A DNA stretch of 64,000 nucleotides from Hofstenia miamia. Lineage: Eukaryota; Xenacoelomorpha; Acoela; Hofsteniidae. The stretch's first letter is position 1, and each line of letters opens with the position of its first letter. The DNA is taken from the NCBI GenBank assembly GCA_900660155.1, contig CABFPE010000117.1, forward strand, positions 524,727 to 588,726, in the 5' to 3' direction. Under the pieces are notes generated by a model. The model had not been told where the DNA came from, made no database searches, and worked only from the letters and a program-made list of their open reading frames with translations. Below, one piece after another: positions 1 through 10,911 of the stretch. The translations under genes and the position numbers were made by a program.

Positions 1-60
1 GGGGGCCGGTGTATCCTTATAGTATTAAAAATGTTTTTCAATACCCAAATTACATTAATG

Positions 61-61
61 T

Positions 62-92
<31 letters not shown>
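61..92. repeat. (TA)n microsatellite
   Basis: A run of alternating T and A, with no recognisable transposon end on either side. Confidence 0.9.
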
Positions 93-338
93 CTGAAATT
101 ATATATAGTGTTAAAATATCTAGTCTGCTTCACCTAGATCAGCAATTCTTCATCTGAATCAATAACCCTTATAAGCAATATGATTAAGCATGTATTCATA
201 GCTGTAACTGAAATTAAGAAGTTTAATTACACCTGGAATTTCAGTCAGGGCTCAAATTAGGAGGTATTGCACCCCAATCTGTGCTCTAATTTCAGTAAAA
301 ATTTTTAACCAAAATCAAATTTGAATTTCAGAATCAGC

Positions 339-461
339 CTATGTCATCATATTGAATATAGATAGATGTGGTAGTGATGGACATCTCTTTACACGTAAGA
401 TAAGATATTCCTTATTCAGATGAATGTTAACAATCAGGAACTGGCAATTTATCGGAATAGC
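339..461 (-). CDS. probable terminal exon of the RhoGEF-like gene
   Basis: A 41-codon open segment on the minus strand runs from GCT at 461 to a TAG stop at 339-341. It reads AIPINCQFLIV..., with alternating hydrophobic residues like the middle strands of a PH domain. It starts in phase 0, which matches the phase-0 donor of the exon ending at 1566, so the join would read FYKLK-AIPINC. The proposed acceptor (GATGAG|GCT) has a poor pyrimidine tract, so the exact 5' edge may differ. The 1.1-kb intron it implies holds a LINE fragment and an assembly duplication. Inference from frame and phase; no transcript evidence. Confidence 0.4.
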   Translation of the reverse strand, partial: AIPINCQFLIVNIHLNKEYLILRVKRCPSLPHLSIFNMMT

Positions 462-491
462 CTCATCAAATATACAAAACATACATACAAA

Positions 492-950
492 TACATACAA
501 TAGAATATAACACTATATACAATAAATCTGTTAGGCTAATGATAAATTACTATAAAAGATTTTAAGAACAAGGTGTTGTATAGTCATTATTATATATCCT
601 AGCCTTGCTTTAACCAAGATATACCTTTGTTTACGAAAAATTTTAATGTGCTTTTTAAAAGCTTGCTATTTTTCATTGTTCATTATCTCTTTAGGTAATG
701 AGTTCCAAGTTCGAATAGCANTACATACAATAGAATATAACATTATATACAATAAATCTGTTAGGCTAATGATTAATTACTATAAAAGATTTTAAGAACA
801 AGGTGTTGTATAGTCATTATTATATATCCTAGCCTTGCTTTAACCAAGATATACCTTTGTTTACGAAAAATTTTAATGTGCTTTTTAAAAGCTTGCTATT
901 TTTCATTGTTCATTATCTCTTTAGGTAATGAGATCCAAGTTCGAATAGCA
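492..950. repeat. 229-bp direct duplication around a single N
   Basis: Positions 492-720 and 722-950 are the same 229-base sequence with about three mismatches by eye, separated by one N at 721. The repeat lies inside a LINE fragment. The lone N as a spacer suggests an assembly join of two alleles. Confidence 0.85.
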
Positions 951-1000
951 GTATTAATGAATGATTGCTTCAAAACTTTTTCTTTATATTTAGTACAGAT
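540..1000 (-). mobile_element. LINE 3' end fragment (CR1/Jockey-like)
   Basis: On the minus strand this region reads FINTAIRTWNSLPKEIMNNE, the last conserved block of many CR1/Jockey-type reverse transcriptase ORFs (IRxWNSLPxEI), followed by a Lys-rich tail. Only the C-terminal part is visible and it is broken by stops. The piece is present twice because of the 492-950 duplication. It lies in the proposed last intron of the RhoGEF-like gene. Confidence 0.55.
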
Positions 1001-1261
1001 AAAGTGTTTTGATCTGGAATTCTGCTTGTGAATAAAACTTGGCATTAAACTAATATTGCATTAAATGTGTGGTATTATGCAGACATGTGATTGAACAACA
1101 ATGGTTGGTGCAATTGAACATGAGCGAATTAATTTTTTCTTGCATATGTACTGAAAACTATTGACATTGCTGATGTAGAAGAAAAACGGAGTGCAGCTGT
1201 GTTATTTTTCAGGAAAATATGCAACTATCGGGAAAGGTAGGATAGAGCCTTGCATTTCTGC

Positions 1262-1340
1262 TACTAGGTCGGACTGTTTCTTGCCAAAAAATCTTAGTGG
1301 GGGGTCCATCCCGGGAGCCTCTTCTGAATCCGCCACTGAT
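1262..1340. mobile_element. hAT-like terminus
   Basis: The segment ending GAATCCGCCACTG at 1340 is, in reverse, CAGTGGCGGATTC followed by a GC-rich block. This is a common hAT-superfamily end. I found no matching opposite end, so this is a solo or truncated terminus. Family assignment rests on the terminal motif only. Confidence 0.4.
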
Positions 1341-1565
1341 TAAAATTATATCTTCGTACAGTCCTTTTATTTTGATAGAATTTATGCTATTTATTCTAAA
1401 TCATATATGTTTACTATAGAAACTCGTAATACCATTTGCAGAACAAAAAAGTGCAAATGTATAAACTGACTTCAACTAATCTTAAAGTGCAATATTACGC
1501 ATAACATGCATATACGCATAGATTATAATTAAAGGCTGTTTTCAGCATTTAGCCTAAAAAATTAC

Positions 1566-4017
1566 CTTGAGTTTGTAAAACGCAATGCCTTCTGTAAATG
1601 CAAATCCAAACATTGTAAATGGCTCTCGATTTTGTTTTACAATAACTGGTCCGCAATGCACTAGCTTCTCTGATTTTATCAACCCTAATAGAATTTCCTT
1701 TTGCTTTAAATGGTTCCAATCCGTGTGCGTCTTCTTTGAAAAGGCTTTGAAGAAAAAATTGTGTATTTTTTCTCTAAAAATATATAAAATAGCAAGATTA
1801 TTTATGAATATAGCTAATCGAAAATTTCATCACTATACTTAGAGCAACTTTTACAAATTGCAAAGCACTTTTCTAATTAAAATTCGTAGGCATCTTAAAT
1901 GATAGTTTAGTTCTTGTAGATAATCAGAATACATTGTAAACATGGCTGTACTCCTAAATATTTAACAAAGAAAATCTTAATTTGAGTACTGTGTTTTATA
2001 TAGTATATTTTGGGAAAATTTCATTTCTCAACAAATAAAATTCAACACACCAAACCCGATAATGCAAACCCTAACAAGAGAAGCTGGGTCCAAAATTAAA
2101 TTTATCAAGGTGGGCTTAGCCCCCTCTTCTCCCACATCGAGTACACCCTGGTTATAAAGTTTATTGTTAATCAATTATTTCAAATGAATTGAATGTCAAC
2201 AATGACTGTTTACCTTTGTAGTATTTAATAATCTATACATAAATTCATTCAAAATGCAAAGTTTTTGAATAACCAATCATCTATAAGATGCAAGTAAACT
2301 TTTTAAGTTAGAAACTTTGAATAACATATTTAACTAGTAATGATTGTACACAAACATTTAAGAGCTGAACTAAATTGAGCTACCAATACAATACTTAGCA
2401 CTAGAAAGTCCAATGATTCTATATCTTAAATTCATGCAGCTGTCAGAATTGACGCATTTAAGTAAAACTAACAAAAACAAAACAAATGAAAGAAAAGTGT
2501 CAGAAGAACAAAATGAGCTGTTTTTCTATTTAAATTCTCATTTCATGAAGAATTACAAATGCATTTAAGATGTGCAAAGTGGTCAAATTTGACCGCTCGG
2601 ACTTTCCGTGTTAAACAAGAAATAAATTGATAACAACTATTTAACACTGGTAGTGATAATTGAGTAAATAAATAAGTATTCATTGCTAAAGCTAAAATAT
2701 AACTTTAGATAACATAAAAATGCTACAAATTACTTTATTGCCCATTTAAATGATGTGTGCAGAGGGTGAAAGACTGCGGATTTATTAATTAATAGAATTA
2801 AATAATCATGTTTCCAAAAATAAACATTGTAATGTAGTAGATTGCACGAAAACAATTATAAGATAAGCATATATGGATAAATTGATAACAAAATCTACAG
2901 TGCTGGGAAAATTTTTTAAAAATATATTTCATAAAATATTTTTGGAATTGGGCTACCTTTGAACGTTTCCAAGCAAAGTAAAACAAAAAAAAATTCAATT
3001 TAAAATTACCTTTTCAATAATAGTGTAAATTCACACAGAAATATTAGAAATATAGTGATTTTCGCATAGTTTTAAGGAATGTATAGGAAATAATTTTAGA
3101 TCTGTAGACATTTCTGAGACCCTACATGAATTTAAACAACACCTTTTTAAATCAGGATAAAACTGATTGTTATAAGTAATCAATAAATATATGTAAATAA
3201 GCTTAAGTAGAAGTCTTGGATAAATAAATTATCATATTCCAGAGTTCATTTGAAATATGGTACCTCAGTAAATTTAGCTACACTGCACTGTAATATTTAA
3301 TATCGTGAATATTTATAAAACTCACTTAATAGTGGATTCCTCCAAGCGATGCAAGACGGATTTTATATTATCGCAATTTCTTGATAATAGCAGATGACTA
3401 TTGCGGACAGCACTAGCAAAAAATAGTTTTCTAAAGACGTCATGTTTAAGATGAGTATAGTTCTTCATGATGCCAGTATCATTGGAAGCGCTTAAAAAGA
3501 TTTGGTCTAACTCTATAGGATAAGCTTCCCATCTAGAAATTTCCATAGTAGTGATTCCAATAGTTAAGTTAGCTAGCAATTGTCTAAATGAACGAAGTTA
3601 TTGAACATTATATAAATCGTTTAAGAACCACGTCAAAGTGAAGAATATTTGTATATACGAATCTATCTTTACTCATCAAAGACATACCTTTGATTTTTAC
3701 TGAATTTTTCTGCATTTGGAGTATCACATTTGAATGGGTTAGAAGAGAGAAACTTTAGCACCGATGCACTGAACTTATGATAGCAAAAGAATTTGCGAAA
3801 TGAATCGATTATCAAGGTCCATTGCTTTGATTTTTCTGTAGAATCATCGATTACAAACAATGATTTTATCAATGAATCGTGCAAATTACATATTTCATCA
3901 ATCGAGTCATGCAAATTCTGGTAGCATACAAACTTTTCTCTTGCATCTAGCAAAGACTGCAAATGCTTCTGCTCTGACTTAAAAAATAATTTTAAGTTTT
4001 GCATTAAACTTGCAGGC
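1566..4017 (-). CDS. divergent DH-PH (RhoGEF-like) gene, three internal exons
   Basis: Three minus-strand exons join with consistent phase. They are 4017-3688 (acceptor ACTTTTAG|G, donor AAAG|GTATGT), 3583-3326 (acceptor TCATTTAG|A, donor TTAA|GTGAGT) and 1773-1566 (acceptor ATTTTTAG|A, donor CAAG|GTAATT). The introns are 104 nt and about 1.55 kb. The first exon carries a helix resembling conserved region 1 of Dbl-homology domains (IDEICNLHDSLIKSL compared with IFxNIxEIxxLHxxLLxxL). The second has LTIGITTMEISRWEAYPIEL where the family has LLxPVQRIxRYPLLL. The third reads like PH-domain strands (KLVHCGPVIV...FAFTEGIAFYKLK). DH-PH proteins load GTP onto Rho-family GTPases at membranes. The PVQR motif is not conserved, so activity is uncertain. 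Exon 1 starts in phase 2, so earlier exons should lie beyond 4017; the Met codon at 4004 is probably internal. Confidence 0.6.
1774..3325. other. large intron of the RhoGEF-like gene with repeat debris
   Basis: AT-rich and non-coding as far as can be seen. It holds a GC-richer repeat end at about 2085-2155 (GGGCTTAGCCCCC...ACACCCTGG) and a piggyBac-like terminus at 2581-2614. No convincing exon was found. Confidence 0.5.
2581..2614. mobile_element. piggyBac-like solo end
   Basis: The palindrome GGTCAAATTTGACC is followed by GCTCGGACTTTCCGTG and then TTAA at 2611-2614. Read in reverse, TTAACACGGAAAG... plus a GGTCA/TGACC palindrome resembles ends of piggyBac-type MITEs, which insert at TTAA. 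No partner end was found nearby. Confidence 0.4.
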
Positions 4018-4300
4018 CTAAAAGTATATGTTCAGGCATAGTACAACTATTTTGTATGACATGATCATCCAAAGATGTTGTGTTATAAGACACTATTATA
4101 TTTTTATAAATTTTAATAAGTTATTTTGCATTTTCGTAATTGGTTGGTCTCTAAAAACAATAAATTTTATAACTTTGATTTAACGGCTAAGAACATCTCA
4201 TTTTATGTAGATTTATGTAATTAAATATATAAATATACAGTAAATGAACCCTATATAGGGGGTAAAAATTATTTCTCAATTTACTCGAATTGTTTCATCA
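4018..4300. other. AT-rich spacer, nothing recognised
   Basis: No reading frame or repeat could be supported. Upstream exons of the RhoGEF-like gene could be hidden here or further right. Confidence 0.5.
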
Positions 4301-5110
4301 GATTTTCATCTGTCCCGCTGGACAGTTTTTCCTTCAAAATATTTCCCACCCCATGCTCCTTTAAAAGCCTGAAAAATTTGAACAATTTCCTTCGAACACT
4401 TCTTGACAGACATTCCTTACGTAATTGTAAGCACAGGAAAAATACCATTTTCAAATATCACTGGACTCTTGGGAGTATTTTCCTTCCCTAGGAACCCAAC
4501 TACTGCTGTGAAACTCACTGGTCTTTAGTGTCCTTATTACCTAGCTATATGATGCACTATCATTTACCTTCAAGTAGTTTATCCAAGCCATTGTAAATCT
4601 TGCATTTCCCCCATTTAAGTGTTCCATCACTGCCTGGTATATGAGCAACTGATTTTTATAACCTCTAATCTTTGATCTAAGCCATTTTTTTGCTCTTCTG
4701 GGATGAAGCTATTCCTCCTTAAGTAATACGTTAGCCTGCTTGAAACAACTTAGGTTTACGCTTTCCAAATAGTTGGGAAACATGTTTGTGACCTGAAGTT
4801 GTTTGTTTCACTTCTATTCTTAAGTTCTTTCTGTATCAGGGTGGTGTTTCCTACTACCATCCTCTTGGATACCCACTCATCACGTATTCTTCCAATGCTG
4901 TGGGCTCTCACTATTCCGTGTGGACTTCTTCAACCAATTTTCCCACGTATCTCATCATTGCCTGGTGCTTCCAAGTTTTCATTTTCCTTCAGATTTGTTG
5001 TTGCTGTTTTGCTAACTTAACACATCTTCATCGGAATTCCTTTTGCTTTCTCAGAATAATCTATTACTAGTCATCGGCTTGTTCACTTCCACTCTCAGCA
5101 GCAGTAAGTT
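4300..5110 (-). mobile_element. degenerate LINE reverse transcriptase relic (R2-like)
   Basis: Reading the minus strand in several frames gives, in order, EAPGNDEIRGK, HGIVRAHSIGRIRDEWV, VVGNTTLIQKEL, FRSQTCFPTIWKA, FIPEEQKNGLDQRLE and ARFTMAWINYLK. This order matches RTs with PGxDxI, GxTxLIxK, YRPITCLPTxWK, PxEQKG and AWIDYxKA blocks. Frame changes and stops are frequent, so the element is dead. The catalytic YADD region is not recognisable. The clade is a guess from the EQKG motif. Confidence 0.5.
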
Positions 5111-5307
5111 TAAAAATGAGGTCAATACTTGGTAAAACCTGATGAATGGCATCAATGCCATTACTATAAATTTGTAGTTTTATAGAAACTTCTAAGATCT
5201 ACTATTTGTAATGTACCCCTTCATCTAGTATTTACTTTACATGTGATAGAGTTAATTTAGTCCTATGGGTTAATATGCATTGCAAAATACGAGTGCGCAG
5301 GTCTCTT

Positions 5308-5450
5308 AGCAACATCTTTAATTTAATATCGATTTATTTGCGAGTGAATCCGTAAATCAAAATTTAAAATAACCTGAGGTTTCGAACAGTATTGTCATGT
5401 TTCAGCAATGTATTGCAAAAAACTACAATTTGCAAGGTTAAAGTTATGCT
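5308..5450 (-). repeat. diverged copy of the 6573-6718 segment
   Basis: About 143 bp match 6573-6718 in the same orientation at roughly 80-85 percent by eye. The shared core runs from AGCAACATCTTTAATTTAAT through TTTCGAACAGTATTGTCAT. The two copies flank a LINE reverse transcriptase fragment. On the minus strand this copy is a broken version of the open frame at 6591-6881. Confidence 0.8.
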
Positions 5451-6560
5451 CCCTCAAAATTCTTTTCTACTCCGATTTGTGACTCGCTACCAAGTCCTTC
5501 AAGCAATAAATAATCTAAAGGTTAATAAATCAAGCGGACCTTTTGAAATACCGACATGGTGTATTAAAGATTGTGCAAAATTCATTAGTAGTCCTTTATG
5601 CCATATCATCAATCACTGAATACAACTAAATACCTTTCCATTAATTTTAAAATTAGATAATGTTACTCCCGTATATAAAAGAGATAACCCGCAAAGATAT
5701 TGCCATTGCCGGCCTATTTCAATCATCTCGTCTTTTGCAAAATCTTTGAAAAATTAATATTTGACCAAATAAACACTTATGTCCATAACAAATCAATCTT
5801 TCGAATACTCAATTCGGCTTTCGCAAAGCTAACTCCACCGCTTTACTTTACGCTAGTGAAAATTGGAGATCTTATCTCGATAATAACAATTTGTCACAAT
5901 TGCTTCTATCGATTTGTCCAAAGCATTTGATTCCATTGATCACTATATTCTTCTTAAAAAGCTAGAATACATTGGTTTCGACACTAATAGTATAAATTTA
6001 GTAAGGTGCTACTCAAGTCATCGTTTTCAAAGAGTAGAGGTAAATGGTATATTTTCTAACTGGGGTGAAACTTACAAAGGTGTTCCACAGGATACTGTTT
6101 TAGGACTTCTATTTTTCTCGTTGTATGTAAAAGCAAGTTGGCTATGATTGTGGAATAGTGCAGTATGTGAAGGACACATGATAATCAAATAGAAACATCA
6201 ATTAGTAAGTTAGAAGTCAATCTGTCTCAACAGCTAAAATATTTTAATATATCCCATTTAACTGTAAATCCCTCTAAAACAGAATTCTGTGTTATGTCTC
6301 CCTTTCACAAAGATAATCAATCACACATTTTAAATTTTTCGGGGTCAAAAATTATTCTAGTCGAATCTTTCAAATACCTTGGAGTAGCAATCGATAATAA
6401 ATTGAACTATTCAAGTCACATACGCAAAGTATTACGCAAAATGGTAATGGGAATTAAAACTATTCACATATAGGAAAATTTGTAAATTCCAAAATGAAAT
6501 CGATGTTGGTTAACTATCTAGTATTAAGTCATTATAGATACTGTAATGTTTTATTTAATA
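5450..6560 (+). mobile_element. LINE reverse transcriptase fragment, broken
   Basis: The plus strand shows RT blocks in order across shifting frames. They are INNLKVNKSSGPFEIPT, NVTPVYKRDNPQ, then CRPISIISS, IDLSKAFDSIDHYILLKKLE, a VPQDT-type block (GVPQDTVLGLLF, normally GVPQGSxLGPLLF), and a thumb block FKYLGVAIDNKLNYSSHI. These are typical of Jockey/CR1-like ORF2. The N-terminal endonuclease is absent (5' truncated). At least several stops and frame changes are present, and the YADD box is degraded. It lies between two diverged direct repeats. Confidence 0.75.
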
Positions 6561-6590
6561 ACATAAACCACTCTCAGCAACATCTTTAAT

Positions 6591-6881
6591 TTAATATCGA
6601 TTGATTTGCCTGTGAATCCGTAAAGCAAAATTTAAAAAAAACATGACGTTTCGAACAGTATTGTCATATTTCACATTGCATTGCAAAAAGCTGTTATTTG
6701 CAGGGTGAAATTTATACATGTATGAGTGCCAAGGGAAACCTTTTACATGTATTGGAGTGACTCGTAATATTGTACCGTTTAAGCATTCGAAGACGATATT
6801 TTCAGCGCATTCGAAATGTGACTTAATAATATAACAGCCGAAAACCCTGTTAAACATCGAAGGTAAAGAAAAAATTTGCAC
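6591..6881 (-). CDS. exon-like open frame of unknown function
   Basis: A 96-codon minus-strand frame includes FECAENIVFECLNGTILRV and a Cys-containing tail (SFLQCNVKYDNTVRN). Spacing of the first two cysteines and the NGTILRV strand loosely recalls SUEL-type lectin domains, but this is weak. A second, stop-broken copy of its 3' part lies at 5308-5450, across a LINE fragment. It could be a host exon, a gene relic, or chance. No strong start codon; the first codon in frame is GTG. Confidence 0.3.
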   Translation of the reverse strand: MQIFSLPSMFNRVFGCYIIKSHFECAENIVFECLNGTILRVTPIHVKGFPWHSYMYKFHPANNSFLQCNVKYDNTVRNVMFFLNFALRIHRQINRY

Positions 6882-7265
6882 ATTCTTAGCAATTGACTAG
6901 GTCGAGGTAATTTATTAAACAAGAAGTAGATCATACTATTATTTAGAGTTCTATTTTACATTATTGTACTTTATGGAATGCATAAGTGCTTAAATGAATA
7001 CATAAGTTAGCAGGCAGATAAAAAGACCTTTTATAAAAGTAAGGAAGCAAAATATAACATCAATGAATTATGCTTTAGGCATAAATATATGTAGTAGAAT
7101 ATAAATTAATCATACCGTGTTATTTTCCCACTTTTACTATTAAACTATGAAAAATATTTGTGGAAAAATATTGATGAAAATGATACAAACGCAGCTTTGT
7201 TTTAATTCAGTATTATTACAGATATATTTTTATGTGCCTCAAATTTGAATTTATTTCGAGCTATA

Positions 7266-7830
7266 GCTCAAGTAAAAAAAGTGGCCACATTATAAATACA
7301 TTTTTGATAACAAATGAAAGACAAATAAAGGCTTATAAAATAGATTTGAAAATATAATTTTCTCAGCTTGTAACCTGGTGACAAAGTTATTTGACAAGTT
7401 TGCCATGCAAAGTGTGACAGGCAGATCTTGAAACTGAATCCATTATACGGCCTCTAACTTCTTGAGTTATTTGGTGTTGCGATTCAAGGATGTAACTCTT
7501 TAATTCTTTCAGGTTTGTGGGATTTTTTCTCGACGAAATCCTTAAGAATCTGCCACACGTTCTCTATGAGTACTAGATCTGGCGAATTCGGTGGCCATTG
7601 CATAACTTGAATATTATAATTGGTAAAAAATTCTTTGGTCGTTTTCGAAAAATGAGGGGTTGCTTCATCTTGTTCTAAGATCCATGTATCGGAATATAAG
7701 CAGTTGCGTATGGTACAAATTCCTCGAGTATTTGGCAATATTTTGAACTATAAATTGTACCAGTGCCATCTAGTGTTAAAACTAATTAATAATCAAATTT
7801 TGAAAAATGGCCACCTTTTTTTACTTGAGC
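7266..7830 (-). mobile_element. Tc1-like transposon, internally deleted
   Basis: Inverted ends GCTCAAGTAAAAAAAGTGG (7266 on) and its complement ending at 7830 are flanked by TA on both sides, as expected for Tc1/mariner. Inside, on the minus strand, the transposase C-terminal half remains: WILEQDEATPHFSKTTKEF, then VMQWPPNSPDLVLIENVWQI, matching the DxAPxH and WPxxSPDLNPIENxW blocks. The N-terminal DNA-binding region is missing and a stop follows the relic frame. At 565 bp it is far shorter than a full 1.3-1.6-kb element. Confidence 0.85.
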
Positions 7831-8636
7831 TATATAATTGTGTACAGCTTTGGATCATACATTTTTTTGTAAAAAATTATATGAAACAATATGAAAAATG
7901 CAATCTATTAAATATGGATATTTTATAATTGACATTCTTTGATACATGTTGCTTTGAAAGAAATTACTTGAATTTTAAAAAGGGCTTAGCTGTGATTGCC
8001 ATTTCAATTTCTACATGTAGCATAGTATTACCATTCATAATTTATTATATTTCACGGTACGACGCATATATTATAGAAAGAAAAACTGTACATAGTGTTG
8101 CTGTTGGAAATACAATTTTAAATATAATCCTATTTTTCTAGAACAAATGAAATTCAGCTGAAGTGAGAAAGAATTAGATATCACTAAAAGAGTAAAAATT
8201 TTGCACAACTAACAAGCAGCACGATTTGCAGCCTATTATTGAGGTGAACTGAAAAAATTTCATTAGTACAGACTAAATTTATCAGAAATGAAACCATACA
8301 TTTTCCCATTATTAAGATTTTTAGACGCATCAATTAAAAATATATTTTAATATATTTTGTCCAAACTGCAGATATGCAAGCTTATTGGCATTCAAAAAAT
8401 ATACAGCAAAAATACGTATGTGCAATGTAAAGTATTTTTAAGCAATGCATGTTAATTTCAATAATTTATTATGTTACAGTGCTATTAATTGTTAATATTT
8501 CATTTCGAAATTCAATAATACAGATGCAACTACAAATAATCAAATATACTTTGAATTTACTGCAGACGCTGAATTTCCACCCTGATTGTTAAATTCTTTC
8601 AAGGTAGACTTTAATGAAAACCGATTGTCTCAAACA
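7831..8636. other. AT-rich spacer
   Basis: No supported gene. A short hydrophobic frame at 7929-8141 was considered and not accepted. Confidence 0.5.
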
Positions 8637-8795
8637 TTAGACTTCAAACCATGTTTGTAATGCTAATATTGCTGCCAAAGGAGCGAAACGCCTTTCTTTT
8701 GCAGACACTGTTTCGTAGCAAACTTCCTGATAAAGACTTGTTTGCTGTGTAATTCGATCCATTATTGAGCATGCTGCACCAATTTTACAAATTGC
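8637..8795 (-). CDS. exon-like segment, unknown protein C-terminus
   Basis: On the minus strand, 52 codons run from just after TGA-TAA to a TAA at 8637-8639. They include SIMDRITQQTSLYQEVCYET and end PLAAILALQTWFEV. The composition is less AT-biased and more protein-like than the surroundings. Just upstream in the same frame, a good acceptor (GCTTATTGCAG) is followed by CQRRKVGRDSVL and then the two stops, so this may be a broken gene copy. A plus-strand acceptor (CTTTCTTTTGCAG) also overlaps, so the coding strand is not certain. Confidence 0.3.
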   Translation of the reverse strand, partial: AICKIGAACSIMDRITQQTSLYQEVCYETVSAKERRFAPLAAILALQTWFEV

Positions 8796-8859
8796 TTATC
8801 AAAGGACAGAGTCGCGTCCTACTTTTCGTCGTTGACAGCTAGGGCTGCAATAAGCAAAA

Positions 8860-9757
8860 AATATAATAAAATTACAGTCATTTCAATGAAAATTAACCTA
8901 AAACGAATATACCTACTGAAAGTTTGTGGGTTGAAGGTAAGTCAACATTGATCGTTCGTTTAAATATTTTTAAAATACTAGCAAAAATAGACAAAAAATA
9001 ATCCTAATTAGCTACCGCGAAGATAAATGCAAAACAAATTATTCTACTTTATGTTAACAGCATGACATCAATCTATGTTATTCACATGCATTTTACATTA
9101 CACACCATCAATTTTTTCAACTAGATCAGTATTACATTCAGGGGAATACGCAGGATTTTTTGACCGGGACATCTCAGTTGTGATCAAATTAAATGACCAA
9201 CGGTGAGAGACGTTAAGGAAGCATTTAAAATATTGTAAAATAGATATCGAAAATTCATTTGGCCAACTGAATTTTTAATATTTTTTAATATTTTCTACAA
9301 AAATTTTAAGATATAATTCATTAAACTCGATGTTGAGAACCTGACGAAGGAATAAAGTAAGGAAAACACGGGTACCATGACCTCTTTTTTAAGTTAATTT
9401 CAATAAGCAGGCATATAAACTGTCTCCGTTTTATTATTATTCTTCTAATGTTAATCTCAATTTGCACACGAGCAACACGTAATTCAATAAAGTATGTCCA
9501 TTATCATAGATATCGTCATAATACCTACAAATAGTTGAGACGGGGTAGCATGACACCACCACACTGGTTCCATGAACACCAGAATATTCTTCGAATTAAA
9601 AGCAAATCTGGTTGTAGCAATAAATTAAATATATAAAGCTTAGTTTAAATCTGTAAAATACAAAAGCAGTAATTTCTAATACTTTCATAAAACACAGACT
9701 ACAGGAATATGCTTTTCATGAAGCACAATAAAATTAACCCAGTATTTGGATTATTGG
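8860..9757. other. AT-rich spacer, nothing recognised
   Basis: No frame or repeat structure could be supported. Confidence 0.5.
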
Positions 9758-9826
9758 TGTGCGGGCCGGCCCGATGCCCGCTTGCGGCCCTTGGCCGAAG
9801 GGTTCGGGCGGGCTACGAGCTGGCAT
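9758..9826. mobile_element. GC-rich repeat end (hAT-like)
   Basis: An abrupt GC-rich block (GTGTGCGGGCCGGCCCGATG and onward) in otherwise AT-rich DNA stops at a single N at 9827. The GGTGTGCGGGCC start looks like hAT-type termini. The N prevents following it further. Confidence 0.35.
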
Positions 9827-10137
9827 ANTCACGGTCAAGGTACCACTAAGGCATGTCATAAAGTGAAATATCAAGCCTCTATGACCTCAGCACCGCAACC
9901 ATAACTTTGTGCACTCTGTGCATCAATGGGTTTGGATAGTCTATCTACTAAACCAGGACATACTTAGTAGGTCCTGAGATAACGTAATCCAGATGGGATT
10001 TGTTGTTGATCCCATTGGTCCTAGGCCTCAAAAGGACTTGATAATTAAGAATATAGAAAATTAGAAAGTCTTTATAATCGGAATTTTCATAGAAAAATAG
10101 TTAAATTTTGTTGCACTTCGGCACAACAATATTCTTT

Positions 10138-10300
10138 ACCCAGCAAGCAACAAATGTTGCCTAAATGTTCCAGGAATGTTTCTGAAGTGTGATAAATGGC
10201 GGCGGTGGGAATTTTCCGGGAATGTTATCATTGTGTGACAGAAAATGTTTTGAGGATGTTTCAGAAAATGACCAACATTATATTTACAAAGATGTCAGAA
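10138..10300. repeat. internally repetitive segment with AATGTT units
   Basis: Starts ACCCAGCAAGCAACAAATG and then repeats variants of AATGTTnC and GGAATGTT (GTTGCC, TTCCAGGAATGTTTC, CCGGGAATGTTATC, GAGGATGTTTC, GAAAATG) every 15-30 bases. This is probably the end of a non-autonomous element. No partner end was found. A single N lies nearby at 10366. Confidence 0.45.
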
Positions 10301-10544
10301 ACTAGGTGCAAGTAGTAGCAATAGTGTTTTAGCATCACTGTAGTCATTCAAATTATGAATTATTTTNTTTTTGCCCAAAACTCTGCAATTTTTTGTCATA
10401 CATTACGAATGTACCAATATATAAATGTATTACTAAATAGATACATGGTGACTCTTAAGGCAAATCAATTGTACTTTTTAAAAAATCATCATAGCTTTGA
10501 AATGAAATATCATTGAATATACTCTTGTAACAAATTTTTTTCAA

Positions 10545-10720
10545 GAAGATAATCTGATCTATCGCCAGTGGATTATTATCTGTGGAGTGTATTGAAGGCA
10601 CGTGACTACCATGGATTCATATCACAAAATCTATCAATTTGTTGCACTACTCTGTGAATGGTAAGCATGTCAGCTTGAAATTTAGGAAAATTATGGTTTG
10701 ATTGAACACTTTTTGTGACA
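10545..10720 (+). mobile_element. Tc1/mariner-type transposase C-terminal relic
   Basis: The plus strand reads SPVDYYLWSVLKARDYHGFI, which matches the LTPxDYxLWGxLKxxVY block around the third catalytic Asp of Tc1/mariner/IS630-type transposases. Only this piece is readable, followed by stops. No ends were found. Confidence 0.6.
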
Positions 10721-10911
10721 TTACTAATTCGCTTTATTGAGCATGCAATTATGTTTCATTTTATGGCAGAAAAGCTTTTAATATGTTGTTATTTTTAAAA
10801 ATAAAATTGAAGTGACTTATATTTCACGATCTACATTCTCTTGTTTATTGCTTTAAACTAAATGGCAAATGTTAATAAAATAGTACTACAAAGAAATTCG
10901 TAAACAATATA

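Noticed and set aside
1585-1842. 85-aa plus-strand frame
   Set aside because: Antisense shadow of the minus-strand PH-like exon at 1566-1773.
7929-8141. 70-aa plus-strand frame with one or two hydrophobic helices
   Set aside because: No Met start (TTG), low-complexity AT-rich composition, no recognisable motif.
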